Shown piece by piece: positions 1-11,339 of a stretch of DNA of 64,000 nucleotides. The notes under the pieces are model-generated. The model was not told the DNA's origin, did not search any database, and saw nothing but the letters and a program-made list of their open reading frames with translations. Source of the DNA: Rhinopomastus cyanomelas. Lineage: Eukaryota > Chordata > Aves > Bucerotiformes > Rhinopomastidae. Numbering within the stretch: the stretch's first letter is position 1; each line of letters opens with the position of its first letter. The position numbers and the translations under genes were made by a program. The DNA lies in contig VXBP01007598.1 of the NCBI GenBank assembly GCA_013400115.1, positions 62,001-126,000 on the forward strand. The letters run 5' to 3'.

Positions 1-3000
1 ATGAGCTGAATGTGCACAGCAACATTCCAAATACACTCAGCACCAAAGCAAACAAGGGTATGTGGGGGGGGGAAGTGGAAATCACTGAGAACTTTGTTTT
101 ATTGACATACTCTAAAGGAAAAGAATGCATCAGGCTGTAAAAATTCTTTGGAGGTCATCTTTGACAATGAGGAAGCAATCCAGCACCTCTTCTCTTAGAT
201 GTAATTTCCCTAGATAAAGAGGCATCTACAAAACAAAGATTAGACTCCCGTGGAGGGTCAGTGGCCAAAAAGCTGGCTTTGTAGTTCCTAAACTGTCACT
301 GGGCACTTCAGCCTAAGCTATTTCACAGCAGGCTGCGGAGGCAAACAATCAAGCTCATTCTGATGCATCTGGATCCAAAGAAAGGGAACAAGCCAGCAGC
401 CTGCCTACGTTAACGAAACGCTTCCATTTCAGAGGATCCCACGACATTGTCACTACATCTGCCCAATTTGTACTGCAAATTGGACCCCAGTTTTGTAACT
501 GGCCTAGGCACTATGTTAGAGGTTGGCCCACCCCCGGTGCAAAACGTCCGGTTGTAACAGGCTGGGTGACTGCTGTAAATTCGTTTTATTCCTCAACAAA
601 CCCAAACCAAGAGAATTATCACAGCAGCAGTACCAAGTGAGGTAACAGAAGTTCAAGTCCTTTCTGCACCACATTCCACAGAAGGCCACAGCTCAAGTCT
701 GGAAAATGTACTTTTGGTTCCACTTTCTTGAAATGGTCCCCTTTGTACGAGCGAGCAGCGCTCCATCTTTGCACCCCTTTACCATTTTATTGCTACGACA
801 TGCTCCTGACTCACTGCAACTCACTTGGCAGCTGCCAACAACAAACAGATGCAGTTGGTTAGTAACACATTGGATCACAGAATGCCTAGAGGTTAAAGGC
901 AAATTAGACACTACTTTCCACTTACGTGAAAACTTCAAATACATCCTTCTAACTGTTGCCTCAAGGACATCAGTTCACCGAGGATGAAGAAACCAGAGTC
1001 TTTGGAGCAGGCACTAAAACTCACAGCAAGGCTACTAAACTGAAGTTACATTCATTTAACCCCACTACACAGAGGAACCTTTGCATGAGAATGTAAATGT
1101 TTGACATCAAACAGCCCCACTTCTCATGGCTCATCCCCACAGAGGCACCTTCACAAACCACTCCAGGCAACAACCCAAGAAAAAACGATAGCCCAAGGAT
1201 GAGGTAATAATTTACCATCAAACTATTAAACTGAACGGGCTTGACACATGAACAGATGATTCACAACAGAAGATTATGTTAAAAATTGACACAATTATGT
1301 GTGTTTATAAAGAAACCCCAATATAAAACAGAAATAAAACCAATTTCTTGCAGAACACTAAAAGTTAGAGCCAGACACACAAGTTGCCTTCATCACAGAA
1401 TAGAGCATTTACTAGAATTGTAGAAGTCACAAAAGAAAAACACAAGACTTTGACATGACACACTAAGTGATGATGGGTATACATGACATAAGCACTACTC
1501 GTGACCATCGGACCTATGTGGGTCACCACAAGGCAGCAGAAGACAAGAGAATGTCTCCAGGATCTTTTACCTGGTCTTGCTAAGAAGCCTGGAGTCACAA
1601 AAGGGTTTTTACACCCTTCCAGGGGTTGTTAGTGGTAGGCAGGGACTTGTGGACATGGAAGAGGGACGAAATGAGAACGGTGCAGCCCAGCAAGCGCAGC
1701 ACTACTGGTGCCAGCAGTAGGCCATGAGCTCTGCTATCAGCCTGCCAGGCTGGAGAGCTGAGGCCCGTCAGGTTTGCTCTGGCTGAACTTCTCTTGACCT
1801 CCTGTTACCCAGTTTAGCCATGACCGTAGCTTCTCTAACGGGCCGGCTAACCCCGTGGCTCATGTATTTACCTCGGTGTGAGATAACCTCCAGTCACCCT
1901 CCACAGAAAGAGCTACTGAGAAATGCCAGCTCAGGATGGCAACTGAGGCTGTGAGAAGTGGAACCACAGGATGCAGCAGAGGAGGACAGGCGTGAGAGAA
2001 GAGATGGGGCACAGGCTTGCCACCAGACACCCCGTGGCAATAAACAACTCGCTAGTGGCCAGTTAAAAAACCCCACAGTCCTACAGCTAGGCAAACCTGG
2101 CTTTAGGGGTAACAAAGAAATAGTAACCAGCACATATAAAGTCAGACTGTTACGATTCCCAAGACACTAACAATTAACTCTTGGCTTTACTTGCACACAC
2201 AAAACGTACACACTGTGTAGGTTTTCATGGACACAGGACACACACACACAAGGGTGGCTTCCCCCTCTGCCCATAAACACAAGGATGGACTCCTCCAGTC
2301 CTCCTCCCAGTTCCCAACCCTGAGGAGCATTATTAGTGTTACAAGAAAATGACAAACTAATCACAAAGTATGAAACAGCCCCAGGAAAGGCAACTAAATG
2401 GGTCACCTGAAATGAAACACATTCTTTCCTGGGGGGGGAACCTCAATGGGCCAGGGTGACCTGGTCAACGTGGTTGTGTACCAAAGGGCTTTTCTATGTT
2501 CCTACAACAGCACCTAAACATAAAAACTAGTGAGCTACGCAGTCACTGCTTGCACTGTTCTAGACATCATAAAGGACTTTAACTCTTAAGACCAGGAAGG
2601 AAACACAGACAAGTTGATAAGCATCCATGTTGTCAGAGTAGAAAGGGCAGGAATTTGGGCTGATTTCCTGGACAAGGGCCCAGACAGGAGGAACACGAGC
2701 AGAGAGCGAGAACTAGGCCAGCAAACAGTGAATGGTTATTTGTGCTAGTTTTCAAATACTCATGCAAGGTACTCCTACTCTGGCCCAGCTATTTCTGTGG
2801 GGGGTGCTAATACACACAGAAACTTTTCAGACAAGTTATTTCGCATAAAAAGAAAAAAAAATAGCTCACATAAGAAATCTACGCTGAGCACCTGACGCAC
2901 TGCTGGTATCCCTTCTGAAGGGGAGAACAATAACTAGTCCAAGTCTTGTCTCTGACTGGTTTATACCCTTACGCATTCCTATCTAGCACTCACCTCAACC

Positions 3001-6000
3001 ATCAGCTCCAGTTTGGAAGCCAAAGGTGTCACCTAGTTCCAAAAACATACAAATTACTTGTAAACCTCAGTCCTGAGAAAAATACTCTTTGAATAACAAA
3101 ACAAAGGGATCTTCTGCCCTCCCTGTGCAGTAACAAAACGCATTTTCCAAAATCATGCCGTATTCCTGATCTCTAATTTGTGACTGCTCTCTGACTGGTA
3201 GCTCTACGACCAGTTGGAAACCACAGATCAACTTCTCAGTCCTCACACTGGTCACTGACTCTTGATGGTCTCAAGCTTGGGACGGTCACAGCCCAAGCTT
3301 CCTACAGGGGCAGTTTCTCCAGGCTAGTTAAAACTAGGTAATAAATTCACACAGAACAGGGGAAAACAATCAAATCCTTAAAGCACACGTGCTCTACGGC
3401 GCTATTAAACATCTGCAGCAGATGACAAAATGTGTGCATTCCACTTAAACTAAAAACCTGTCATTTTTGTAGGCTCACTCACCATGGTAACAACAGCAAC
3501 CTAAAACTCTGTATAGTTACAGTTGAACTGTATGGAAATGCAGCAGCACAAAACCAAGGAAAGCAGAAATGTGTTTAACCATCTCAGCCACAGCAGTCTC
3601 CACAAAATGCTGATTGTATCTGGAGATACCATATTTACTCAAACTCTCTGCCAAATAAACCTCCACCTCAGCACTGGTAAAAACTGATTTATTACTATCA
3701 AGTACATTAATCCACATGCTGATCTGCCTCAGGTCACTTCAAGTGAGTCAGAAAGGACTTCTGCAAAGCCACTACAATGCTGCTTTTGGTCCACGTGGGA
3801 GTTTGAGATCAGAGCCCGGGAGAAATCCTCTGACTTGAGCACAAGAACAGCAAGGCACACAGAAGACCTTTCCTGTAATCCATCTGCTCTGCTTCACTTC
3901 ACGGCATGTTCTCAGGGCCTACAAATCTCACTACGGGAAGGCTGAGTTTACCCCAGGACCCTGTACCACCGCCGTCGTAAAGCACACAGCGCTCACGTGC
4001 CCACTTCACACGACATCTATCACAGCCCAGCAGAGGAGAGACGCTTAGGAAGTTACACGGCCTACTCCATCCACACGGCAAGCGGTGTGTGCAGGTAGCA
4101 GGCAGAAAAGCTAGCTCTGCTGCTGCATACACCACACAGTAAGTGCCCACAGTACTTCTGTATGAAATGTCACTGCAAATAGTTAGAAGGTTTCCAGTCG
4201 CACTCTCTCCTTACTGGGTACTGCCAAAGGAAAGCAGAATTGGTTTCCACTAACAGACCACTTGCCTCCCAACAAGTTCTCTACACAACTTGTAAGATTT
4301 TCAGCACCATCAAATCAAAAGTTCAAACACTAAGAAAGACAGCTGGACAGCACTGAACAGAAGCAGTTTTAGCACACACATCCTGCATGTCTGCTTAGCA
4401 ACCGGACCAACAATATGCTGAAGCGCATCTATTACCTGTCACATCCTGCGAAGCAGCAGTCTCACATGCATGCAGCAGTAATGCATACACACACTCTGCA
4501 GCTTTCCTTTTTATGTCTGCCTACTAATTAACTTGAAGTGCCAGTAATTCTCAATTACTCCATCATATTAGGATGACTAAACATCATTCTACAGCAGGAA
4601 TTACGCAACTATGCTTTGGTCAACCTCAAATACCACCACTGTTACCTGTGACTCTGAATGCTGTAACAAATGATGTGCTCAGGCACTGTTCCTTTATTAC
4701 AAAAACACTACTTAGAGTACCACCCAGTGCAGGAGTCCCTTCAGCTTCAAACAAGAAAGTCTTCAAACACTCTGTCGCCTCAGAACAGCGTCTCCAAGAA
4801 GGGGCACTGCGCTCTGTGGGAGTTCTAACCTCTGTGGAAGGATAAAGCCTCTCACAACAGCTTTCAGGCGGTACTACAAGAACTACATCATGCTTACTGC
4901 CAAAAGAGCAGGAGTGTGGGACTGTACCTGTTCAAGGATGACCTTAGACTGCACAAAGCACTCACGTGAGTCTTGCAGGGAGATAAGCCCTCAGGCACTT
5001 ACAGAATAATCAACTACTGAAACAGAGCCAAAGCATGCGTTTTTAAGAGGAAAAGGGTCATGGGTTGTTCCGTCACGCGCGCGCGTTGTTTTCACAATGA
5101 CTTTACTGTGGTGTGTAACAAGGGAGTATTTGAACTGGTTAACTGATAGAGCAAAAGTCAGCTGGAAAGGGCTTACGTGGAGGAGTGAAAAACTAATGCC
5201 CACATGAGACTGTCTTGTACCACTTCCCCAATACCATCTCAAGAATTTGCTGCTCCAAACTCAAAGCTGCTCTAGTTTGCCCACAGTCACACAGAACTTT
5301 ACAGTTCCATCACCCCTGAGCTTACCCGGGCATTTCAGATTTTTTTTGGTGTAATCTCCAACAGTCTTGTGCATCATCCCCACTTCCCTACGCTGCTCCA
5401 CGTTCTGGAGGCCTTCCAAGTCAGCTGACATGACTGGCATTCTCAACAGCACCACGCACTAGTTAGGTGCTTTGGACAAACACTTATGCAAGTCCTGTGA
5501 AATTTGGTCAGCCTCTCTTGCAATCAGCTTGGCTTGAAAGTTTGAGGTTACCTTCACAGCAGAAGACAGGAAATAGTCTACGTTTAAATTCCAAAGTACA
5601 GGCTGAAGGAAAAAACTACAAGTTCTGCAGGTACAACAGCAAAACTCAATACACATCTCAATTATTTCAGCAACAAGCCACTTCCTACTGAATCAAACAC
5701 TGGATCTTTGTAACGCAGGAACTTTTCATGTTTTAGAACTCTTCTTCCTTCTTTACAATTCTAGTTGATGTAAGAATGCCACCCAAACAATCCCAAAGGG
5801 GGCTTTAGCCAATTACACTATGTTTTTGGAGAATGACCTGAAGACAGCAAAAAAGCCACTACCAACAACCCAATCCTTTCTATCCTTCAAACAAATGAAA
5901 CTAATAATTTGTAATTATTAGATGGTCAGAGAACGTCAGTATTCTTCTTCTATAGGAGAGATCGATTAGAAAACTGCCCATCACAAAGTATCTTACACAC

Positions 6001-9000
6001 CAGGTCTAAGCTGCCTAGCTAACTCCTTCACTGCTTTAGTGAAGCTCACAAAAGCACAGGATTTGCACAACACTAACACATCCATTTCTGTAATACTGCC
6101 GAATTCATCTGGTTCCCCCTTAAAAAGTCACAGGAAGTCAGAGAGCGGTTGCACTAAAGCATGGACATTACGATCGTCACTGCACAAGCCTTTTTGCGGC
6201 ATCGTCCTCTCAGCTTCCACCATACAAAGGTCAGACAACCACTAAGTAAAGCTTTTGTTGACTTTGCTGTGCTTTTTTCAACTCTCAAGACACCCATCTC
6301 AGAAAATAATCCATTTTGCTCCACACTGAATGTACAGCAGGCAGAGAGCCAGCAGCTGGCACTTTGTCATGGAGCCACTTTAATAAGAATTATGAATAGG
6401 CTCTTCCTTTTACTTCTACAGCCATGTTCCATTAAAATAAAAACCTGTTTGCCTAAAAGATTAATACTGCCAACAGAACACTGCTGTTACGAGCCTTGCA
6501 ATGCTACATGCTATTCTAGGAAATACAGACACACACACACAACTGCTGACTATTGCACTTTGCAGAGCACCCTGTTCTTCACAGGCAGATTGATTGCAGC
6601 ACGCCGTAACGTCGCAAAACACCAATCCCACCATCACCAACTTACCTCCACAGCGCTAGTACTTGTCTAAGAAAAACACACCCACAAGTTCCACCAGGCA
6701 CAGAGGCCAAGGCACAAATTAAGGCAATAGCAAAGGGAGCAGAAAAAGTACATCCCTTCAGTTTACACCAGGGAACCACTCACCGAGCCTCAGGAGCAGC
6801 TCACTAGGAAACGCATTGCAATCTCCTCCATAACACATACCTGAACCGTCAGCTGAGAGAAGCTGAAATTCATGTTCAGCAGCCCTTCAGCTCAAATCCT
6901 ACTAGCCACCCACTCACTTCCTTGTTCCAAATGTATTCACTACAGATAAAAGCCTGCCAATTACTCTCAGGACTGAGAGTACAGCAAACCTCAGCTACAC
7001 TTGTCTTTGTGTAGCAGGCTTTTTAAAACAGCTCCCACTGCAGACTGGGAGACACAGATCCATGGATTTCTGGTACAGGCAGGAGTTAAAGATTAGCTAG
7101 TGGAATTCTGCCACTCAGATTTAATCTAAGAAGCCAGAGGCTGTATTTGCTCTCAGAAGGCAGCTTTCCTTCTCCAAATTCAATTACTACATTTTCATCA
7201 GAAGTTTCGTGTTTTGCAAAAACTGAGAAACAACGTACAGAGACGTGTGGGCTTGAAGACTTTAACGTGGTCCCAAAAGCCACCAAGCAGTTTGCAAAAG
7301 AAATGAAGAGAGCACAAGCAAGTGCCTTTAACGAAGCCAGTAGAATTACATGGCCAAAATGTTTCGTAGAGCAGGACGGTACCGGCCACATTCCCCTCAG
7401 AAGAGCAGCCTGTTTATTCAAACCACCATAAACATCCTTTTTACTGAAGTGCACTTACGACAACATTTTTAGCAAGAAACATATCCATCAGTCAGGAGCT
7501 AAAACAGGAGCCTCACCAGAATGCTGCCATTAAAACAGAGAAAAAGCTCTCTAAAGGCTCCTTCCAACAAAACGGCACTGACCTACGAGCTGGAGAACTG
7601 CTTCACACAAGCAGGCTTTGAACTAAGTTCGCAACATCCGAGTTGTCAGACCTAAACAGAGTGTGGCACAACTGACTTTGACTTCAAACAAGGAGCAGCA
7701 GTCTCTGCAGTCCCCTACGCAGACAGAGCCATTTAATGTGGTTGAGAAGAAACAAAATCGGGTAAACAAAAAACTTCATGTTGCCAGCACCTCCTCGCTT
7801 CAAGTTCTTTGCTGCCTCTCACATCAAGCAGCAGTGGTGGCACTTCCTTTCCCGAGAGGCTATCTGCTCAGCACCACACCACCTGCCACACACCGGTGTG
7901 GCAAGCAGCATCCTGTACACAAAACAGCTGTCACTGTGTCCTGAAAGGAAACCTTGCGGTTCATCTTCAAACCAGACTACAATAAAGATTCTATTTCTGT
8001 GAGAGACAAACCTGTGCGTAAACACCGGGCCAGTTAAACTCCAGCCCAGTTTTACAGTCACCCAACGACAGAAGCCTGAATCTCTCGCTGCCACACAGAA
8101 GAAAGGAGATCAGTCTTTTCAAAGCACTGCAACAAGAACTATGCGGAAACAGCTCATCTCCTGCCTCTTAACAGCTTACAGATTGATCTGCAGCATCCTC
8201 CTTTAGAAGTAAAATGTTATGGTAATAGGAGCACATACAAATATACAAATAAGTGAAAGCTGAAAACGGTTTCAGAAGTCTGTTTGCTGAAGAGGCAGAC
8301 ACTTAGTACCTTAGCACCTCCACAATATTCATTTCTGAAAAGCAGTTTCTTCACTGAATTTGTCTTGACAAAGACAGCTCTTTATAAAGCAGAGACTGCT
8401 GGTCAGCACCTTAAGCACAATCAAGCTGAAACACAGTGTCCTGTGTTTCAGGACAAGGCATTTGACATCCAATTTTATCATAGACCAATACAGTTTAAAG
8501 TAACAGTCTTGTCCTGTCCCAAACACTTTTTCATAATCACTACTACTATCTTGTGTAATGTCTTTTCAAATCTACCAACACTGTCTGCCAGAAAAGTCAC
8601 TCAATGACTCAGACACTTTCAAATCATAAATGCTCAAAACTGCTATTTCGATTTCAGAACTCCTTCTGCTTAAGCATCTGAATTGTGGATGACAACAATC
8701 CAACAAACCTCCTTAAGTTCCCTTATCAAGATTTTCCTCATGCACACAGCATCTTCACTGACGAAAGCAAGCCCTTTTTCTTCATACAGCATCTTGGACA
8801 ATCTGGTTACACAACCAGAAGCCTGTAAAACTTGCAGAATTTTTGGTGCCTGCTGTTACCTTTTGTAAACGAATGCTTGGTGCAGCTCCTCAAACACGCA
8901 ACTGAAAACCTAAGATACCAGCAGAGATCCAGGTGTTAAGTGACTGGCACTACATGCCCTGCCAATTCCCATTCATTCTCCTTCACGACAAATCAACACC

Positions 9001-11010
9001 AGCTCTTGCCTAGAGCAAGCACAGCCTTTTCAAACTCCAGCCTTCTTATCCTGTATCCCAGAGTCAAGCTTCAAGGCTGAATCTCAGCCACGTTGCCCAA
9101 AAATAAATTAATAAATAAAATTTAAAAAATCGCTGCTCACTAGTCATTTGAGCAAACTAGTAGTAACACCACCAGCTCAGCAGCACCGAGACAACTCTAC
9201 CCACACAAAGATTCTGATAGCAGAGGGTCAGGGGGACCCCTCTGTGTCTAGCTCTAAGACCTGATACAACCTAAGCTCCTAAAATTAAATTGTGATAAAT
9301 ATGAGAACATACGCGTAATAGACAAGAATCTTTTGAAGGACTTCTTCTCACCGTGGAAGGATTGACTTAAAAAGCATGCCAAAAATACATCCTCGTCCTT
9401 CATACCAGATTATCTCTTGTACCTGATTTATACTCAGAAAGCATGATCTTGAAAACATGGCCTGTCAGGATCAAGTTTGTAACTGCTGCAACACTAATTT
9501 CAATTCAGTTTTCCACATTAGCAACTATAGCCCATGGTTTTCACCACGGAGCTGCCAACTAACGCATCCATGGGCACATTCAGTTGTCAGCTCAAACACG
9601 AGAGTCACTTCCATATTTTACCTACTAATCTTACACCTCCAGAACTGCTCTGAAGTTCCTTACTAACACACACTCTCAGTCTTCCTACAGAATTGCCATA
9701 GTACGGATGAAGTTTACATATAACAAGTTATCCCTATAACCTAAAAGCCACAGCATAAAATCTTCCTAACAGGAACTGCCTAATACTCCTACAGCAAAAG
9801 GAAAAACAAGCCCAAAACAGGATCACTTTCTTTCCTGTATAAACAGTATTATCTCATAGACAGATCACAAGGAAAACAGCCTGAGTTTCAAGACTGTGCT
9901 GCACCCATAATTTCATGACACAACACCTACTTTTATTTATTTATCATGTTTTCCTGTGTTACACCCACCACCATTAAATTTGAAGTAGTCTCATTAAGAT
10001 TCTGCAGAAAACAAGCACTTTGCTACCAAAATACTACAAAAAGGTCTCTGAAAGCTGAGGACCTTTCCAACACTACTGAAAAGATTACACAGTACACATA
10101 CCTGCCTTCCAGAACCAACCTGTAAAGACCGTATCCAGGGCTCAAGCAGGAACTTAATACTCCCTGACACTGACCACAAGGAGTGAAAACAAGAGCTTAA
10201 GCTACATATTAAGAGTTCAACCCTTGAAACTCAGATTATGCTCAGAAGGGTTTGCCCACAGGATACAGCCGCTTTCAGAAGAGCCAGCCTGCTTTAGAAA
10301 ACACTGGTGCCACACACAAGATAATCAATGTCCCCGAAGAATGTCAGTGGTGGAAAAGGGACAAAAGGTGCCTTCAAGTAAGGAGCAAAGTCTGACAGCT
10401 CTTCTGCTGTGTGACAAGTGAACACGACAGGTTTATACAGACCAAGTGAGAAAGCCTGCGTGTCAGAAAAACTTACCAGTTATTATTAATGGTCTTTGTA
10501 AACAAACGCCAACATGCACATCTGCTAAAGCCGCCAGGGCAACTGACTACCGAGGCAAAACAGGCACAAAACAGAACTGACACTGCCCGAAAAGCTCGGC
10601 CAGAGTAACAGCTGGCACATCGTCTTTGTCTTCTCGTTCATTACCATATGCTTGAACATCTTTGTTTCTCACCCTACACAAACAAGAGATTAATAATCGA
10701 TTCTCTCAGTAAAAACCAGAATAAAAACTAAACGAGGTCGTTTAGCTGTCACTCAGGGGAACACGCAAACGGTGGTTCCAGCAGCGCCGAGAAGAACGCA
10801 ATTTGGGGTTAAAAACTGCGGTGTTTGGGACACAAACACTCAGAGAGAGCTCTGCGGGCCAGGCAGAGGTCCCGCAGGGTGCCAGCGCAGAACTTAATCT
10901 TTCCATTGCCCCTGCAAGAGGACTTGAGGAGCAGCAGCGGATTTCCCTGCCCCGACAAGCAACAAGTGTGCGAAGACTGCAGACAAGACCCACTTAAGGC
11001 GCTCTTGACC
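1..11010 (-). other. Non-coding region, presumed first intron of a minus-strand gene (ADIPOR2 by synteny)
   Basis: No open frame here resembles a known protein. The frames are short, overlap on both strands and show no coding bias. The base composition is moderately AT-rich with few CpGs. I see no clear CR1 element, and only short tracts such as a CA run near 6531 and a (CG)5 run at 5076-5085. Because a CpG island with a minus-strand splice donor lies immediately to the right, the simplest reading is the 5' part of a long first intron transcribed leftwards. In the human locus the next gene beyond WNT5B on this side is ADIPOR2, whose first exon is non-coding and first intron long (from memory). 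No ADIPOR2 coding exon is seen, so the name is inferred only. Confidence 0.45.
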
Positions 11011-11017
11011 CACTTAC

Positions 11018-11110
11018 AGTGCTCCACTGGCCTAAAGCCTCTTCCACCCGAGCGCTCTCCTCAGCGCGCCCAACACCCCGACCGCAGCCTGGCCCTGCCC
11101 CTGCCCCTGC
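11018..11110 (-). other. Candidate non-coding first exon (minus strand)
   Basis: On the minus strand the sequence reads AGCACT|GTAAGTGGG, with the exon ending at 11018 and the intron GT at 11017-11016. This is a near-ideal 5' splice site just inside the CpG island, at the expected distance from the CCAAT box at 11189-11180. The transcription start is not visible, so the right boundary is a guess based on the usual 60-100 base CCAAT-to-start distance. If the neighbouring gene is ADIPOR2, a non-coding exon 1 is what the family shows. Confidence 0.4.
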
Positions 11111-11335
11111 CCCCGGGCCCGCTCCCCNGCGCCCAGGCGGGGGCGCGCAGGCGCGAGGGCGGCAGGAAGGACGCGCGCTCCGATTGGCTGAAGGAACTCG
11201 GTAGCGCGCGCGCGCGCGGGCTTTTGTTCTCCTCCGGTGGCGGACAGCGCGTGCGCGGAGGCAGGAGCGAGCCCGTTAGCGCGTCCGTTCCGCCACCCCA
11301 GAGAAAGGGCGGGGGGTACCCCCGTGACTCCGCTT
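11018..11335 (-). promoter_or_regulatory. CpG-island promoter, probable 5' end of a minus-strand gene (ADIPOR2 by synteny)
   Basis: This block is strongly CpG-rich compared with both flanks. It includes a (CG)n run around 11204-11219 and CCTGCC-type repeats at 11091-11117. A CCAAT box in minus orientation (AGCCAATCGG) occupies 11189-11180. Two sequences close to the NRF1 consensus lie at 11144-11155 and 11246-11257. About 165 bases downstream of the CCAAT box, on the minus strand, is a perfect GTAAGT donor. There is no TATA box, as is usual for a housekeeping-type island promoter. The orientation is inferred from the CCAAT and donor strand, and ADIPOR2 is inferred from gene order only. A single unresolved base (N) is at 11127. 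Confidence 0.6.
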
Positions 11336-11339
11336 CCCT

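Noticed and set aside
6161..6670. 169-residue plus-strand open frame in the left region
   Set aside because: Cysteine- and histidine-containing but without a recognisable motif. The surrounding DNA shows no splice or coding pattern, and a chance frame of this size is expected in 64 kb.
1..11000. Search for ADIPOR2 coding exons on the minus strand
   Set aside because: None of the minus-strand frames matches the seven-transmembrane adiponectin receptor sequence. Only the promoter and intron assignment by synteny remains.
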